Shown one piece after another: positions 21,966-32,491 of a stretch of 64,000 nt of DNA; the first letter of the stretch is position 1; each line of letters begins with the position of its first letter. Source of the stretch: Rhinopomastus cyanomelas. Taxonomy: Eukaryota > Chordata > Aves > Bucerotiformes > Rhinopomastidae. Where the stretch lies: assembly GCA_013400115.1 (NCBI GenBank), contig VXBP01003665.1, positions 1 through 64,000 of the forward strand, in the 5' to 3' direction. The notes beneath the pieces were generated by a model that saw nothing but the letters and a program-made list of their open reading frames with translations, did no database searches and was not told where the DNA came from. The position numbers and the translations under genes are program-made.

Positions 21966-22680
21966 GAGATATCTGACGAGCGATGTACCGATCCAGAGCA
22001 GCTCACAGAGGAGACAGAGCCACAGACAAAACAGTCCTCGAGGAAACAGCAAGTAATCCAGGTTTGTTATGTTCTTGGTCAGTTCAAGCTCTGTCTATTC
22101 TAATTCCACAATTCCATCTGAGCATATCTCCTGTTGGCATCAGTGCATCCTCTTTTTTTGGTGACTAGTACTGCCAATACTAATCACTTTTGGTAACTGG
22201 TCCCAATAGTGGGACAGAGCAGGTGAATCCTGTACAGCCCAACTAGTACAACTCAATAGCTAAAGAATTGCCCATGCTAATCCCCCAAGCATCCCACATA
22301 CACTGTATTTTTATGGGATTCAATGTGCTGGTTGAGGATTTCTATCACAATTATTTAAAATATTCTGATAAGACTTCAGGGCAACAGGACAACAAAAACC
22401 TGGAGTGATCCAGCTTCTATAAGCAGGAGAGAATTCAGAAGTCATGTTGTTTTTTATAGAATTTGAACTGGTTGTGCACCCTATGGAAACAACAAATGCC
22501 TTCCCAGCTTTTCATCTGATGCTTTCAGGCTCTCTCTAAAGTTCTGAAGCCACACACACACACACACACACACGAAACATGTCCGTTAGTACTGAAGTCA
22601 GAAAATAACATCAACAAGGTGAAAAACAAGCAACAGCTCTATGTCCTTCTTATGTTGGGGGCTCCAGAACCAGATGCAGT
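21966..22680. other. Unannotated sequence with a CA microsatellite
   Basis: No gene was seen. 22551-22573 is a (CA)n run of about 11 units. Confidence 0.6.
22551..22573. repeat. (CA)n microsatellite
   Basis: Uninterrupted CA dinucleotides, about 11.5 units. Confidence 0.95.
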
Positions 22681-23334
22681 AGAATCATAGAATCATAGAA
22701 TCATTACAGATTGGAAGGGACCTCGAAAGATCATCTAGTCCAATCCGCCTGACACAGCAGGATCACCTAGACCAAGTCACACAGGAACACATCCAGGCGG
22801 GTCTTGAATATCTCCAGTGAAGGACACTCCACAACCACCCTGGGCAGCCTGTTCCAGTGCTCCATCNNNNNNNNNNNNNNNNNNNNNNNNNNNNNNNNNN
22901 NNNNNNNNNNNNNNNNNNNNNNNNNNNNNNNNNNNNNNNNNNNNNNNNNNNNNNNNNNNNNNNNNNNNNNNNNNNNNNNNNNNNNNNNNNNNNNNNNNNN
23001 NNNNNNNNNNNNNNNNNNNNNNNNNNNNNNNNNNNNNNNNNNNNNNNNNNNNNNNNNNNNNNNNNNNNNNNNNNNNNNNNNNNNNNNNNNNNNNNNNNNN
23101 NNNNNNNNNNNNNNNNNNNNNNNNNNNNNNNNNNNNNNNNNNNNNNNNNNNNNNNNNNNNNNNNNNNNNNNNNNNNNNNNNNNNNNNNNNNNNNNNNNNN
23201 NNNNNNNNNNNNNNNNNNNNNNGACTCTGTCCCACTGACCACCACTCTCTGACTTCTACCCTGTAGCCAGTTTACGATCCACCTCACTACCCAATCGTCC
23301 AGACCACACTGCCTCAGTTTATCTGTGAGGATGT
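22681..23334 (-). mobile_element. Young CR1, antisense, spanning an assembly gap
   Basis: Left part (22681-22866): three tail octamers, 3' UTR and end of pol. Right part (23223-23334): reverse-transcriptase codons around LRQCGLDDWVVRWIVNWLQG on the minus strand. Both parts have the same orientation and subfamily, so they are probably one element. The 356 N between them are fewer than the roughly 815 bp that separate these points in the copy at 8600-10107. Confidence 0.88.
22867..23222. other. Assembly gap (356 N)
   Basis: Undetermined bases inside a young CR1. The open frames reported across it are meaningless. Confidence 0.99.
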
Positions 23335-23394
23335 ATGTCTTGCTCTTCAGTGGGACTGCTCCTCTTACCACAGATTTATATGGAAAAGGATTTA

Positions 23395-23659
23395 TATGGA
23401 GAGGACAAGGAAAAGGGTTACAGACTTGAAGAGGGGAGATTTAGATTTTACATTAGTAACAAATTCTTTTCTGTGAGGGTGCTGAGTCCCTGGACCAGGT
23501 TGCCCATGGGAGTTGTGACTATCCCATCCCCAAAAGTGTTCAAGGCCAGGTTGGATGGGGCTCTGAGAAACCTGATCTAGTGAAGGTGTTCCTGCTTCTG
23601 CAAGGGGTTTGGAACTAGATGACATGTAAGATCTCTTCAAACCCCGGCCATTCTATGAA
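23395..23659 (+). mobile_element. CR1 3' fragment
   Basis: Sense CR1 pol end (SPWTRLPMGVVTIPS codons near 23490-23530) and 3' UTR (GGTTTGGAACTAGATGACAT), ending GGCCATTCTATGA. Two adjacent GGATTTATATGGA copies near 23376-23402 mark a small duplication at its 5' side. Confidence 0.88.
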
Positions 23660-24613
23660 GAATGAGTAGGAAATTACTCTCCCCGGTGGTCCGTATCAGA
23701 ACACAACTTTCAGGTATGAAGGGAAGACTGGAAAGCAGAAAGTCTGAACTGGATTTCTAGCCTTCGCAATGCTGCAGCTATGGGCTGGCATTACTCTGTG
23801 CCTTTTGGCCACCCATAAGAAGAATAGTTTTATAAGGAAGTGAAGAAAGGATGACAAGAACACAAACCGTGTGTTTTAAGGTCTTTCTTCAGCTTCAGAA
23901 CTTCCACACTTCACAGAGTACATTTCTTCAGAGTCCATGAGTCAGATCCAGTGATTTTCCCCATTCATAGTCTTAGCAATGCTTTCCATATGCTCCAAGT
24001 TCCTCTAATGTGTTTTCCATCCTTTTAATGCATTGTCTATCCCATTCCTGTTCAGTCATTTTGCCTAATCAGTAGGACACTGGGATCCAATGATAAATTT
24101 GCCAGCACTAGGCTCAAAGTCCTCCCTTGCCTCAGAGCACTCCTGTTACTGGGAGTAATTTCCTAATATATTAGAGGTAGCACCGCAGATGCTGGTGTCC
24201 CTGTTTTTGCAATATTAATTAGCACGAATCGTATTCCACAATGCTGTACGTTACAGCTGCCCCCAAACATATGCTTATAATTTCCTCCTGGGTTGAAATT
24301 TTTCCAGCATAAATTATTTTCCTTGTGCTCCCAATCTGCCTAAGTGTTCTGGTGCCCAGGACAGCCTCAAGTATATTGGATTGCACTTGCTTCAATTTAG
24401 CACTCCCTGCTGATTAATAGCTCTTAACTCATCTCCTCACACAATTTCCTCCAAGTGTTCAAATAATCCATCTTCCACTGCCAGCGTTAAATAAAAGCAT
24501 CGTATTCTCTTTGGAGAGGATCATGGAGAGGCTCCTACTCCCCAGATATAGCATTTCATAGCTTCTTCTCCTAGCTGTCCTTACACAAGCCACCCATAGC
24601 CTAATGAACTTAG
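23660..24613. other. Unannotated sequence, part of it CNE-like
   Basis: No gene or repeat was seen. 24060-24520 is AT-rich, lacks low-complexity runs and holds several TAATTA/ATTAAT cores. It has the look of conserved non-coding DNA, but only alignment can show this. Confidence 0.35.
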
Positions 24614-24800
24614 GGAAGATTTAGATCAGATCTTAGGAAGAAATTCCTCCCTATAAGGGGGCTGAGGCACTGTAACTGCTCCATCCCTGGAAGTGTTCAA
24701 GACCAGACTGGATGAGGCTCTGGGCACCTCCATGGCAGGGAGTTGGCACTGGGTGATGTCTGAGGTTACTTCCAGCCTAAACCAGTCTGTGATTCTATGA
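24614..24800 (+). mobile_element. CR1 3' fragment
   Basis: Sense CR1: TTTAGATCAGATCTTAGGAA, CATCCCTGGAAGTGTTCAAG, CTCCATGGCAGGGAGTTGG, ending GTGATTCTATGA. It is moderately diverged, with the HWNRLP-coding part shortened. Confidence 0.88.
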
Positions 24801-25369
24801 GTCTAACTTTGCTCTGGATCATTCCCCCTGGGGAGCTTTTTGTCCTCTGAACCATTCTGTGAAGAATATCAGAGGTCTTGATAGGGAAAGGACTAATTTA
24901 CCCTGGTTGATTCTTGATATCAGAGAACATCTCTAGCTCAGCTAAGGAAACTGGCAGGGCACAGAAGCACTGTGAGAAGAACAGAACGTTTCAAGCATCT
25001 CCTACCACCCCTTGCTGTCTTCCCTTGCTGCCTTCCAGCCCCACAGCGACTCTGCAGCTACAGTCACACGAGGTCTCTCCCAGCTCGGAGCACATGGTCT
25101 ATGCAGGTCATCATTCTCAGGAGCTGAAAGGGTGGGTTGGTCTTGAAGGAGTGAGCACCTGCTGGCTGCTACTTCAGCTGCTTTTATTCCTCATTCTGCA
25201 TAAATCTGGAGACCTTCCTGGAGCTCTGCAAGGAACACAACAGTGAAGGAAACAATCCATCATGCTAGTGGCTTTGCATCCTGTTCATCCTGCTGTGCCC
25301 ATCAGCCACTCCCACAACCTGCAGCCCCTTTCATGCTCTGTGTTGTAGGAAGCTTTCAAATCTAGAACC
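24801..25369. other. Unannotated sequence
   Basis: No repeat or gene was recognised. Confidence 0.5.
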
Positions 25370-25545
25370 ACAGAATCATTCAGGTTGGAAAAGACCCTTG
25401 TGATCACCGAGTCCAGCCATCAATCCTACTTTACCAAGTTCACCACTAAACCACATCCACCAACACCACATGTAAACGACCCGGCAGGGTGACTCAGCCC
25501 CCTCCCTGGGCAGCCTAGAAGTGCCAGAGGAGAAGAGCAGTCCCC
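25370..25545 (-). mobile_element. CR1 3' fragment, antisense
   Basis: Tail ACCACAGAATCATTCAGG, then GGTTGGAAAAGACCCTTGTG, ACTAAACCACATCCACC and CCCTCCCTGGGCAGCCT. The tail side is clear, and similarity fades after the pol end. Confidence 0.85.
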
Positions 25546-25618
25546 GCCAAACAAAGTTGCCACCAAAAAGGGTTAGGACCAAAAGGTGGGGCTGAGGAGG
25601 ACAGCAGCGCAGGAGAAA

Positions 25619-25866
25619 GGGCAGCGCAGGGTGCAAGGCAATTCAGGGTGCAGGGCAGGGTGCAGGGCACAGGACAGCTCAGGGTGCAGGGCAGGGTGCA
25701 GGGCAGCTCAGGGTGCAGGGCAGGGTGCAGGGCAGGGTGCAGGGCAGGGTGCAGCGCAGCGCAGGGTGCAGGGCAGGGTGCAGGGCAGGGTGCAGGGCAG
25801 GGTGCAGGGCAGGGTGCAGGGCAGGGTGCAGCGCAGCGCAGGGTGCAGGGCGGCGCACGGTGCAGT
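25619..25866 (+). repeat. G-rich 12-bp minisatellite
   Basis: Tandem units of GGGTGCAGGGCA, interrupted by five-base additions (GCTCA or GCAGC). One stretch shows a higher-order period of 77 bp (25741 and 25818 begin the same variant, 6 x 12 + 5), and an earlier part a 29-bp period (24 + 5). The plus strand is G-rich. Because 12 is a multiple of 3, frames stay open in several phases, giving false repeat proteins of about 100 residues. Confidence 0.93.
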
Positions 25867-25924
25867 TCCCCAGAGCAGCAGCAGGCTGCAGCAGAGCGTC
25901 AAATAAAAGCCGAGACGAGAGCGC

Positions 25925-26340
25925 TGTAGGACAGGAGCACCGCAGGGTGCTGGTGGCACAGAGTACGGGTGAAGTCAACATGGCAACAGAGAGGGACCCA
26001 GGAGAGACATGAACAAGAAGAAAGTTGTCTGGGGCGACCTTCTAGCGACCTTCTAACCCCTGAAAGGGGTTGTCAGAAGGCTGGAGAAGACTTCTGGAAG
26101 AAGAGTTCCTGCTTCTGGAAGGAAGAAAAAGTTCCTGCTTCTGAGGGTCAGGGATCTCTGGAAGAGGCTGCCCAGAGAGGTGGTGAAGGCCTGATCTCTG
26201 GATCCAATCAAAGTCAGGCTGGATGGGGCTGTGAGCAATCTGGTTTGGTGAGTGATGGCCCTGCTCGTTGCAGGAGGGTTGGACTAGAAGCCCTTTGGAG
26301 GATCCTTCCAGCCCAACACATTCTGTGCTGATTCTATAAG
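25925..26340 (+). mobile_element. Composite repeat: novel 5' block plus CR1 end (copy 1)
   Basis: Its 5' block (25925-26020: AGGAGCACCGCAGGGTGCTG, GGTGAAGTCAACATGGCAAC) does not match CR1 pol as I know it, but recurs at 47575-47670 ahead of the same CR1 subfamily. From about 26035 it is CR1 pol end and 3' UTR (GGTCAGGGATCTCTGGAAGA, GGAGGGTTGGACTAGAAGCC), ending CACATTCTGTGCTGATTCTATA. The minisatellite lies immediately upstream, and its unit resembles GCAGGGTGCTGG in the 5' block. Confidence 0.8.
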
Positions 26341-26627
26341 GTAGCCTTAAATCAACCACATGCCCAGAGACTGGTGCTTCCTAGGGTGATGCCAAGGTTA
26401 TACTTTGAGCCTCCCTCTTCTCCAGGCAGTGCATGATGGAATGATATCATTGGCTGGGAAAAAGATGTCCTGTTTCATTTCTGTGCTACCAGCACTGCAC
26501 TTTGGGTTTGATGAAGGCAGATGCTTCTTTTCTCCTTCAAGCACCGCACTAGAATCCAACAATTTAGAAGAAAACAAATAAGAAAAAGAAAAGCAACAGA
26601 TTAGTATGAGCCAGTAGTTGTAGAAAA

Positions 26628-26752
26628 TCACAGAATCATAGAATGTCAGGGATTGGAAGGGACTTTGAAAGATCATCTAGTCCAATACCCCTGCCAGAGC
26701 AGGATCACCTAGACCAAGTCACACAGGGACATAACCAAGTGGGTTTTAAATC
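26628..26752 (-). mobile_element. CR1 antisense, 3' part (interrupted)
   Basis: Tail octamers, GGGATTGGAAGGGACTTTGA, CAGAGCAGGATCACCTAGAC and GGGTTTTAAATCC, all of the young CR1 type. The next CR1 bases expected (CATCTCCAGTGAAGGAGACT) are replaced by a copy of downstream flank. CR1 resumes near 26863. Confidence 0.9.
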
Positions 26753-26862
26753 CAGCCAATGCCAAGCATTGTTTGACTCTTGATGACACATTTGGATCTA
26801 AGAAAATATCCTCTTCCAATCAAAGCTCCCAGCAGTTATTAGTGGAGGGTCTGTTCTCTCCA
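26753..26862 (+). repeat. Flank copy inserted in a CR1 (pair with 27128-27244)
   Basis: About 110 bases closely match 27128-27244 (shared ACACATTTGGATCTAAGAAA and CCCAGCAGTTATTAGTGGAG), with around a dozen differences. The downstream copy lies outside the CR1, so this one is the copied or moved piece if the CR1 was once continuous. Confidence 0.85.
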
Positions 26863-27056
26863 ATTCCCTCCACAACCCCCCTGGGCATCCTATTCTAGTG
26901 CTCTGTCACCCTCACTGGGAAGACATTCCTTCCGATACTTATATGGAACCTCCTGTGTTCCAGCTTAGACTCATTGCCCCTCATTCTATCACTAGATGAC
27001 CTTGAGAACATTCTGGCTCCATCCTCCTGACACCCACCCTTCACATATTTATAAAC
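26863..27056 (-). mobile_element. CR1 antisense, 5' part (same element)
   Basis: Resumes CR1 at CTCCACAACCCCCCTGGGCA. Minus-strand codons include GNESKLEHRRFHISIGRNVF and VRVTEH. It ends at CACATATTTATAAACAGTGA, the usual pol region of the VYKYVKGG block. Confidence 0.9.
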
Positions 27057-27127
27057 AGTGAAAAACATCATTAAAAAGCAAATGTTGGCAGTGAAAACCC
27101 AACCCAGTCTAGCACTGCAGAGTAAGG

Positions 27128-27244
27128 CAGCCACCACCAAGCATTGTTTCACTCTTGATGACACATTTGGATCTAAGAAAAAGCCCTCTTCCAATCAAAG
27201 CTCCCAGCAGTTATTAGTGGAGTCTCTGTTCCCTGCGATTGTTC
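27128..27244 (+). repeat. Source or partner of the flank copy at 26753
   Basis: Non-CR1 sequence right of the CR1 5' end. It matches 26753-26862 in the same orientation. Confidence 0.85.
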
Positions 27245-27574
27245 TTTTTCCCTAATTTGATTGTAAATAATAAACTCCACAGCTGTGTCTTTTGTGCCCA
27301 ATTACAGCTCCATAGGTCCCTATATTTAGGTTGCGCACAAGCATGCGCAAAACACAACAAAGGCATAAAGAGCACTACTTAGCCTTTAGCAACACCAGAC
27401 AAAAGAGCTAATGAGGCTCACTCTAACGAGCTTTACTGAATGACCAGCTGTAAACCTTCATTTGTATTCCATCACAGGAACACTCCGTGCAGAGGAGAAC
27501 ATTATCCTTCCTCTAAAGGTATCCACTTACTCCCTTTCCGAAGTATCATGCTTCAGTAATTCCATTGCCAGAAA
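27245..27574. other. Unannotated AT-rich sequence
   Basis: No repeat or gene was seen. Confidence 0.5.
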
Positions 27575-27672
27575 TCACAGAATCAATTAACTTGGAAAAA
27601 CCCTTTAAGCCCAGCAGGTCCAACCAGTCCCTTAGCACTGCCAGTTTCACACTAACCCGTATCCCCGACATG
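27575..27672 (-). mobile_element. CR1 tail fragment, antisense, diverged
   Basis: ATCACAGAATCAATTAACTT, GGAAAAACCCTTTAAGCCC and AGGTCCAACCAGTCCCTTAG match the antisense CR1 3' UTR. Similarity then fades. Confidence 0.78.
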
Positions 27673-28886
27673 GCCATGGCTTTGAAGCCCTTCCAGACAT
27701 GAGGACTTGGTGGCTTCTCTGCTATCAAATGTGGTACCTCTAGCCAAGAGCATTTCAGAGGAACGCTGGCACATGCCTTGTCATGGCATGTGTATATGGC
27801 ACATACCATATACATAAATCAAAGATATCAAAGAGTTTACCCAGCCTCCTGTGCTAATTGCTAAGAGAACTAATACGAAATTTCTTTTTCTGATGGAATT
27901 TTTTCTCTCTGGAAAAGGCAAGCTCTCCAAAACTAGGCTTTCTCCCTTAAATAAATACCTGGTGGTGGAGAACATGGGGAATGAAGGTTCATGTCCTGTC
28001 ATGTTTGGGTCAGTGTCCTGAACATGAATTCACATGATTCCCTACCTGTATAGAGGCTCTTACTGGCATCCGCAGTTACACACTTAGTTCTGGTTACCAT
28101 AGCAGTATCTGGGCAATTTTTCTGTATTTGAAGTTGGCAGAGAAGGATCAGTCAGAGCCTCCCTTTCATTTTACACAGATCTTTAATAAAGCTCCACTTA
28201 TTAACATGATTTCACTGTGAATGTTCCCTGCACCACATTTCCAACTAAGAATAAAATATACCCAGTCTAAGAGGGTAAAGGGAATACAATGTAAAGCTAA
28301 AAATGTACTCCCCTTTAATTGTGAAAAGAAGTAAAAAATAGCAATAATAATGGGATGAGCACAAGAGATGAAAGGGAGCTTTATTCTACCCCTTCCAAAA
28401 ATAAATTATTTATTCAAGACATGCTTATTTTCAAGTTGCGTGGCTTCCCTTGATGAATATTCCAGTATGTTTCTCAAAGCCCTGGTTTAGTGGGCATGAC
28501 AAGATGTTCACACACTTTCTTACGTTACGGAGGAACGCCAAGAGTGTTGTTGAAGAAGCCAGACTTGTAGTATGGTAGCAACACTCTGGGAGATCCTGAT
28601 CTCTGTCTTATTTGTTGGCAGCCAACAGCAGATTTCCAGCAGAAAAGACCTTCCATCCAGGATGAAAAAACTCTCCCATAGATTCACACCGAGAACATAG
28701 TTGTGGCCAACTGAGGCAGTGGTAACTCTTCAAAGACTCCTTGGTGCCCACACAGACTCCTGAGGAACTTGAGCTCATTGATGGCTAATAACTACTGTTG
28801 CAAGGAAGATGGACGCTACTGGAACCAAAGCTGGCCACATGCCTTCAGGAGAGACCTGTAGCCCCAGCTCCGAAAGGAGCTCGCTC
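27673..28886. other. Unannotated sequence
   Basis: No repeat or gene was recognised. 28170-28420 is AT-rich. Confidence 0.5.
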
Positions 28887-29400
28887 ATAGAATGGTTTAG
28901 GCTAGAAGGGACCTTGAAGATCATTTAGTTCCAATGCCCCTGCCATGAGCAGTGACACTTGTCATCAGACCAGGGTTCCCAGAGCCCCATCCAACCTGTC
29001 CTTGGACACATCCAGGAAGGCGGCAGCCACAACCTCCATGGGCAACCTATTCCAGGGCCTCAGCACCTTCATGGTGAAGAACTTCTTCCTAAGATCCAAT
29101 CTAAATCTCCCCACTTTCAGGCCATTGTCTCTTGTCCTATAACTGAAAAGACCTTCTCCAGCTTTCCTGTAGCCTCCTTTCATGTACTGGAAGGCTGCTG
29201 CCAAGTACCCCTGAGCCACCTTCTCTCTAAGCTGAACAACCCCAGCTCTCTCAACCTGTCTTCATGACAGAGGGGTTCTAGCCTTCTGATCATCATTGTG
29301 GCTTCCTCTGGACCCACTGCAGAAGATCCGTGCTATTTTTGTGATGTGGGCTCCAGAACTGGATGCATGACTCCAGGGGGGGCCTCAGCAGAGCATTCAG
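28887..29400 (-). mobile_element. CR1 3' fragment, antisense, about 0.5 kb
   Basis: Tail (CATAGAATGGTTTAGGCTAG), 3' UTR, and minus-strand pol codons VLRPWNRLPMEVVAAAFLD open across 29219-28965. Further upstream pol runs to GGGCTCCAGAACTGGATGCA and GGGGGCCTCAGCAGAGC near 29395. It is an older subfamily of the GGCAGCAGCCACAACCTCC type. Confidence 0.92.
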
Positions 29401-29657
29401 AGAACAGGGAATCCAGATCTTGTATTCCCTGTTTTTTTTTTCCCCCTTGTGAGCCTAAAGCCTCTACACAGCCACATACTTGGCAAGGAACAAGGATTTG
29501 AATATGTCATTACACCCTTCAGGCTGCAGAACACTGAAATAAACCACAAAGGCCTCTAAGCAAAACACACCAAAGATACTACAAGACTTTCAGCCCTGAA
29601 TAGTTTTACCCACCTACTGGTAGGCGTCTCTCCCACTGAAGTCCTCACTACAATGAT

Positions 29658-29862
29658 TGAACGTTGTAACAGTGGATGAACCCTGGAACAGGTTGGCCAG
29701 GGAAGCAGTTGAGGCCACATCCCTGGAGATCTTCAAGGTGAGGCTGAACAAGGCTCTGGGCAACCTGATCTGGTTGAAGATGTCCCTGCTCCCTGCAGGG
29801 GCATTGGACTAGATGTCCTTTGGAGGTGTCTTGCAACCCAGGACATTCTATGAGTCTATGAT
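29658..29862 (+). mobile_element. CR1 3' fragment
   Basis: Sense CR1: CTGGAACAGGTTGGCCAGGG, TCCCTGGAGATCTTCAAGGT, GATGTCCCTGCTCCCTGCAG, ending ACATTCTATGAGTCTATG. It is the same subfamily as the older copies at 2222 and 37829, and shows what those looked like without a nested insertion. Confidence 0.92.
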
Positions 29863-30065
29863 TATGTTCAGAAAGATGTAAAATGAAAAAGACATAACAG
29901 GGCAGATACTTTTTAGAGCAGTAAAAAATTAATAATGTAAGTGAGTGCTGGGCATGAAAGGTTCCAGATTCAGATGCTGAAAGTACCCACATCAAAAACC
30001 TGGGATCCTTCTCATTGCAGTCCTTGCCTCTTTCTCAGTCTGCTTTCCTAAGAGTCTATAGTCAT

Positions 30066-30155
30066 CTGTGAGGATGATTAGGGGACAGGAGGGCATGGCT
30101 TATGAGGAGAGGCTGAGGGACTTGGGGCTTTTTAGTCTGGAGAAGAGAAGACTTA
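30066..30155 (+). mobile_element. CR1 pol fragment ending at a single N
   Basis: GAGGATGATTAGGGGACAGG, GCTTATGAGGAGAGGCTGAG and TTTAGTCTGGAGAAGAGAAG encode the YEERLRDLGLFSLEKRRL block. It stops mid-element at the N at 30156, after which no CR1 follows. Confidence 0.85.
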
Positions 30156-30156
30156 N
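30156..30156. other. Single undetermined base at a repeat break
   Basis: One N exactly where CR1 sequence stops, as at 34675 and 47993. It is probably a contig join. Confidence 0.7.
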
Positions 30157-32448
30157 TACCTACCTGCTTCTGGAGACAGTTTTTCGTTTGATAGTTCAAA
30201 GAGAAAGATATGCTGGCAGAGGTTTGGTTCAATGTTTAGATGCTCTCACTAAGCAGCAGATAATTTGACTCAGAATTACGTGTTTTCCTTATAAATGTAG
30301 AGCCTCATTACCCCACTGATATCACTTAAATCACGCACTCAGATGGCATCTCAAATGCTAAAGTCAAATGTTTTGTCAGCTCCAGAGGGAAACATTAAGT
30401 CTTAACAGTTTTCATTCCCCATTTCCTTTTCTTAAAGAAAATATTTGCCAAATTTGACAAATGGAGTTTTGGGTTCCCAGAATTATCTTGCTTTGTTTCA
30501 GAAGAGTTATTTATTTCAAAGATCCACCTGTTAAGACAGAACAAACCCTTCACCCATAATTTCACACCTGCTGAATGCAAATTCCAGCAATGAGAGGTGG
30601 GAAAAAAAAGGAGTTAAAAATTACAGCTGCTCTGTCTCAATCCTGAACTTAGAGATCAAACAGCCAAACGCACACAGTTGTGACTGTTGGCCTTGCTCTC
30701 AGGATGATAAGAAAAAACAAAACCAAGGTCAAAACTTCAGGTACATTTTAAACACACATGAAAAAGTTGTTTTTCTCCTAGGTCTGAGCTTTTCCTTCAT
30801 GACACCTCAGACACTTTGTTGACAAGTATAATTAAATAATGAATATATCATAATATTGCCCAGAATAGAACAAAACACAGGGATATCCAAGCAAAGCCCC
30901 ATCTGTTCAAGAGGAGAATGCTAATAAAGACTGGAAAAGGCAATCATACTTTTATTTTAATTTGAGTTGCTCTTTTCATCAATTCATACATCGCAAATGA
31001 GAGAACCGCACGTCACACTTCTGCCCAGGACCTCCACAGCCATGTCTCCCACTTCTCCCTGTGGCTTCTGCCAGCTCTCAGCAGATCCTTCTTATCACCA
31101 TCCTCACACTTGCACACTAAGACTTTGCAATTTGGCTTCTGGCTCCCAGCCCTGTCTCCCAAATGGTGTTGCCTGCTCGCCCACTTCAAACACAGTGTGT
31201 TTGGTAACACCAGTTTGGGTTGGATCACGGTAATACATAATTCTGTCTCCTCCTGGAACTCCCTTGCACACTACTAACCCGTTGTTTGGCCCAGCTTTTG
31301 GCGTAGCTTTGGGCTGCATGTAAGGAGCACACAGCCATAAGAACATGCAGTAAAAGGAGGATGGCCAAGGCACAGATTTACACCAACCGACACTCACTCT
31401 CAAGCTGCTCACGTTAGTAGCAACGTCAAACTTTTGAGCTAAAATAGAGCCAAGAAGTAATGACTGGCTATAAAGTTGTTAATTTATGATTAAGAGGGTG
31501 AGTTTCCCACTGCTGTGGAGTCGGGGTGGGGAGATACCTTGGCTACTGCATCATGCCTGGCCATCTGAAGATATGCCATGACCAGGAGCAGGTCTGGGAG
31601 TAGCATCTCCGGGTCCTCCTTCAGATTCTGTGTTTACAGTGTCTACTAAAACCACAAATGGTGCCTCTTCCCAGGAGCTTCATGGCCCAGCACACCAGGT
31701 TCCAGACCTGGGCAAAGCTCACTGGAGTTCAGTGTATGATCAGAATTGACCAGATTTTATGTTAATGCAATGGGAAAAAAGAATTAAACAAGGTGTCCAT
31801 CTTGAATTCTGCCCATAGCTTTGCCTCAGGCTAACTACGAGCTAAGCAAGCGTGAACTAATAATATCGTCCCTGTGATTGCTAATGGTTTAATTAAACAA
31901 CTATAGTTACATTCCAATAAATACCCAAACCTCGCTTTGTGAAGCCCAAAAAACCAGTTTTAATTAAACCTGATTACAGAAGCCATCTAAAGAAACATTC
32001 TCCTTTAGTAATTCTGCGGCGAGAAGGAATCCATTAATCACTTTCGTCTTCGCATTTGAAATACTGCAACAATAAAACATCTGGAAAAGGAATTGTCATT
32101 ACGTTCTGCAGAAGGATGAGCCCCCGACTTCATGGGAAAGCAGGGATCAGAAATGAAAGGCTGTGAAGCTCTGAACTTAACCGAGAAATACAGAACCCTC
32201 CCTGCACATGTAGAATCATCCAGATTTATGTTTTTTTATAGACAGTGGTAGATTTTCCACTCTAAAAGAAAATACAAGAATATTGCTCTGTGTCCTGTGG
32301 TGGAGCTACAGTTGCTGTGGGAACCACGTCAGTGAATTTCCAGACAGCTGTGTTTTTATCCTCAACCAAACGGCAGGATTCACAGGAGTTTGCTGCATTC
32401 AGGTATTTGTTTTATCAATTCTAATAAATAAATAAAATTCCGTGACAG
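30157..32448. other. Unannotated sequence, partly CNE-like
   Basis: 2.3 kb without recognised repeats or genes. 31830-32110 is the most CNE-like part: AT-rich without simple repeats, with the palindrome GTTTAATTAAAC at 31889-31900 and a second TTTAATTAAAC near 31958. Confidence 0.4.
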
Positions 32449-32491
32449 TAGGACTTTGGGGGTCCCTTCCAACCCAGTGATTCTATGATTT
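32449..32491 (+). mobile_element. Minimal CR1 tail insertion
   Basis: Only about 43 bp of CR1 3' end: GGGGGTCCCTTCCAACCCAG, GTGATTCTATGATTTTTATG. It is one of the shortest recognisable copies here. Confidence 0.8.

Noticed and set aside
22763..23371. Frames of 130-200 codons across 22867-23222
   Set aside because: They consist mostly of undetermined residues from N bases. Only the CR1 parts on either side are informative.
25619..25866. CRISPR-like array
   Set aside because: The units are contiguous 12-mers with no unique spacers, in a vertebrate genome. It is a minisatellite.
25586..26012. Repeat proteins of about 100 residues (GQGA / GCRA type)
   Set aside because: They are translations of a 12-bp minisatellite whose unit length keeps all phases open.
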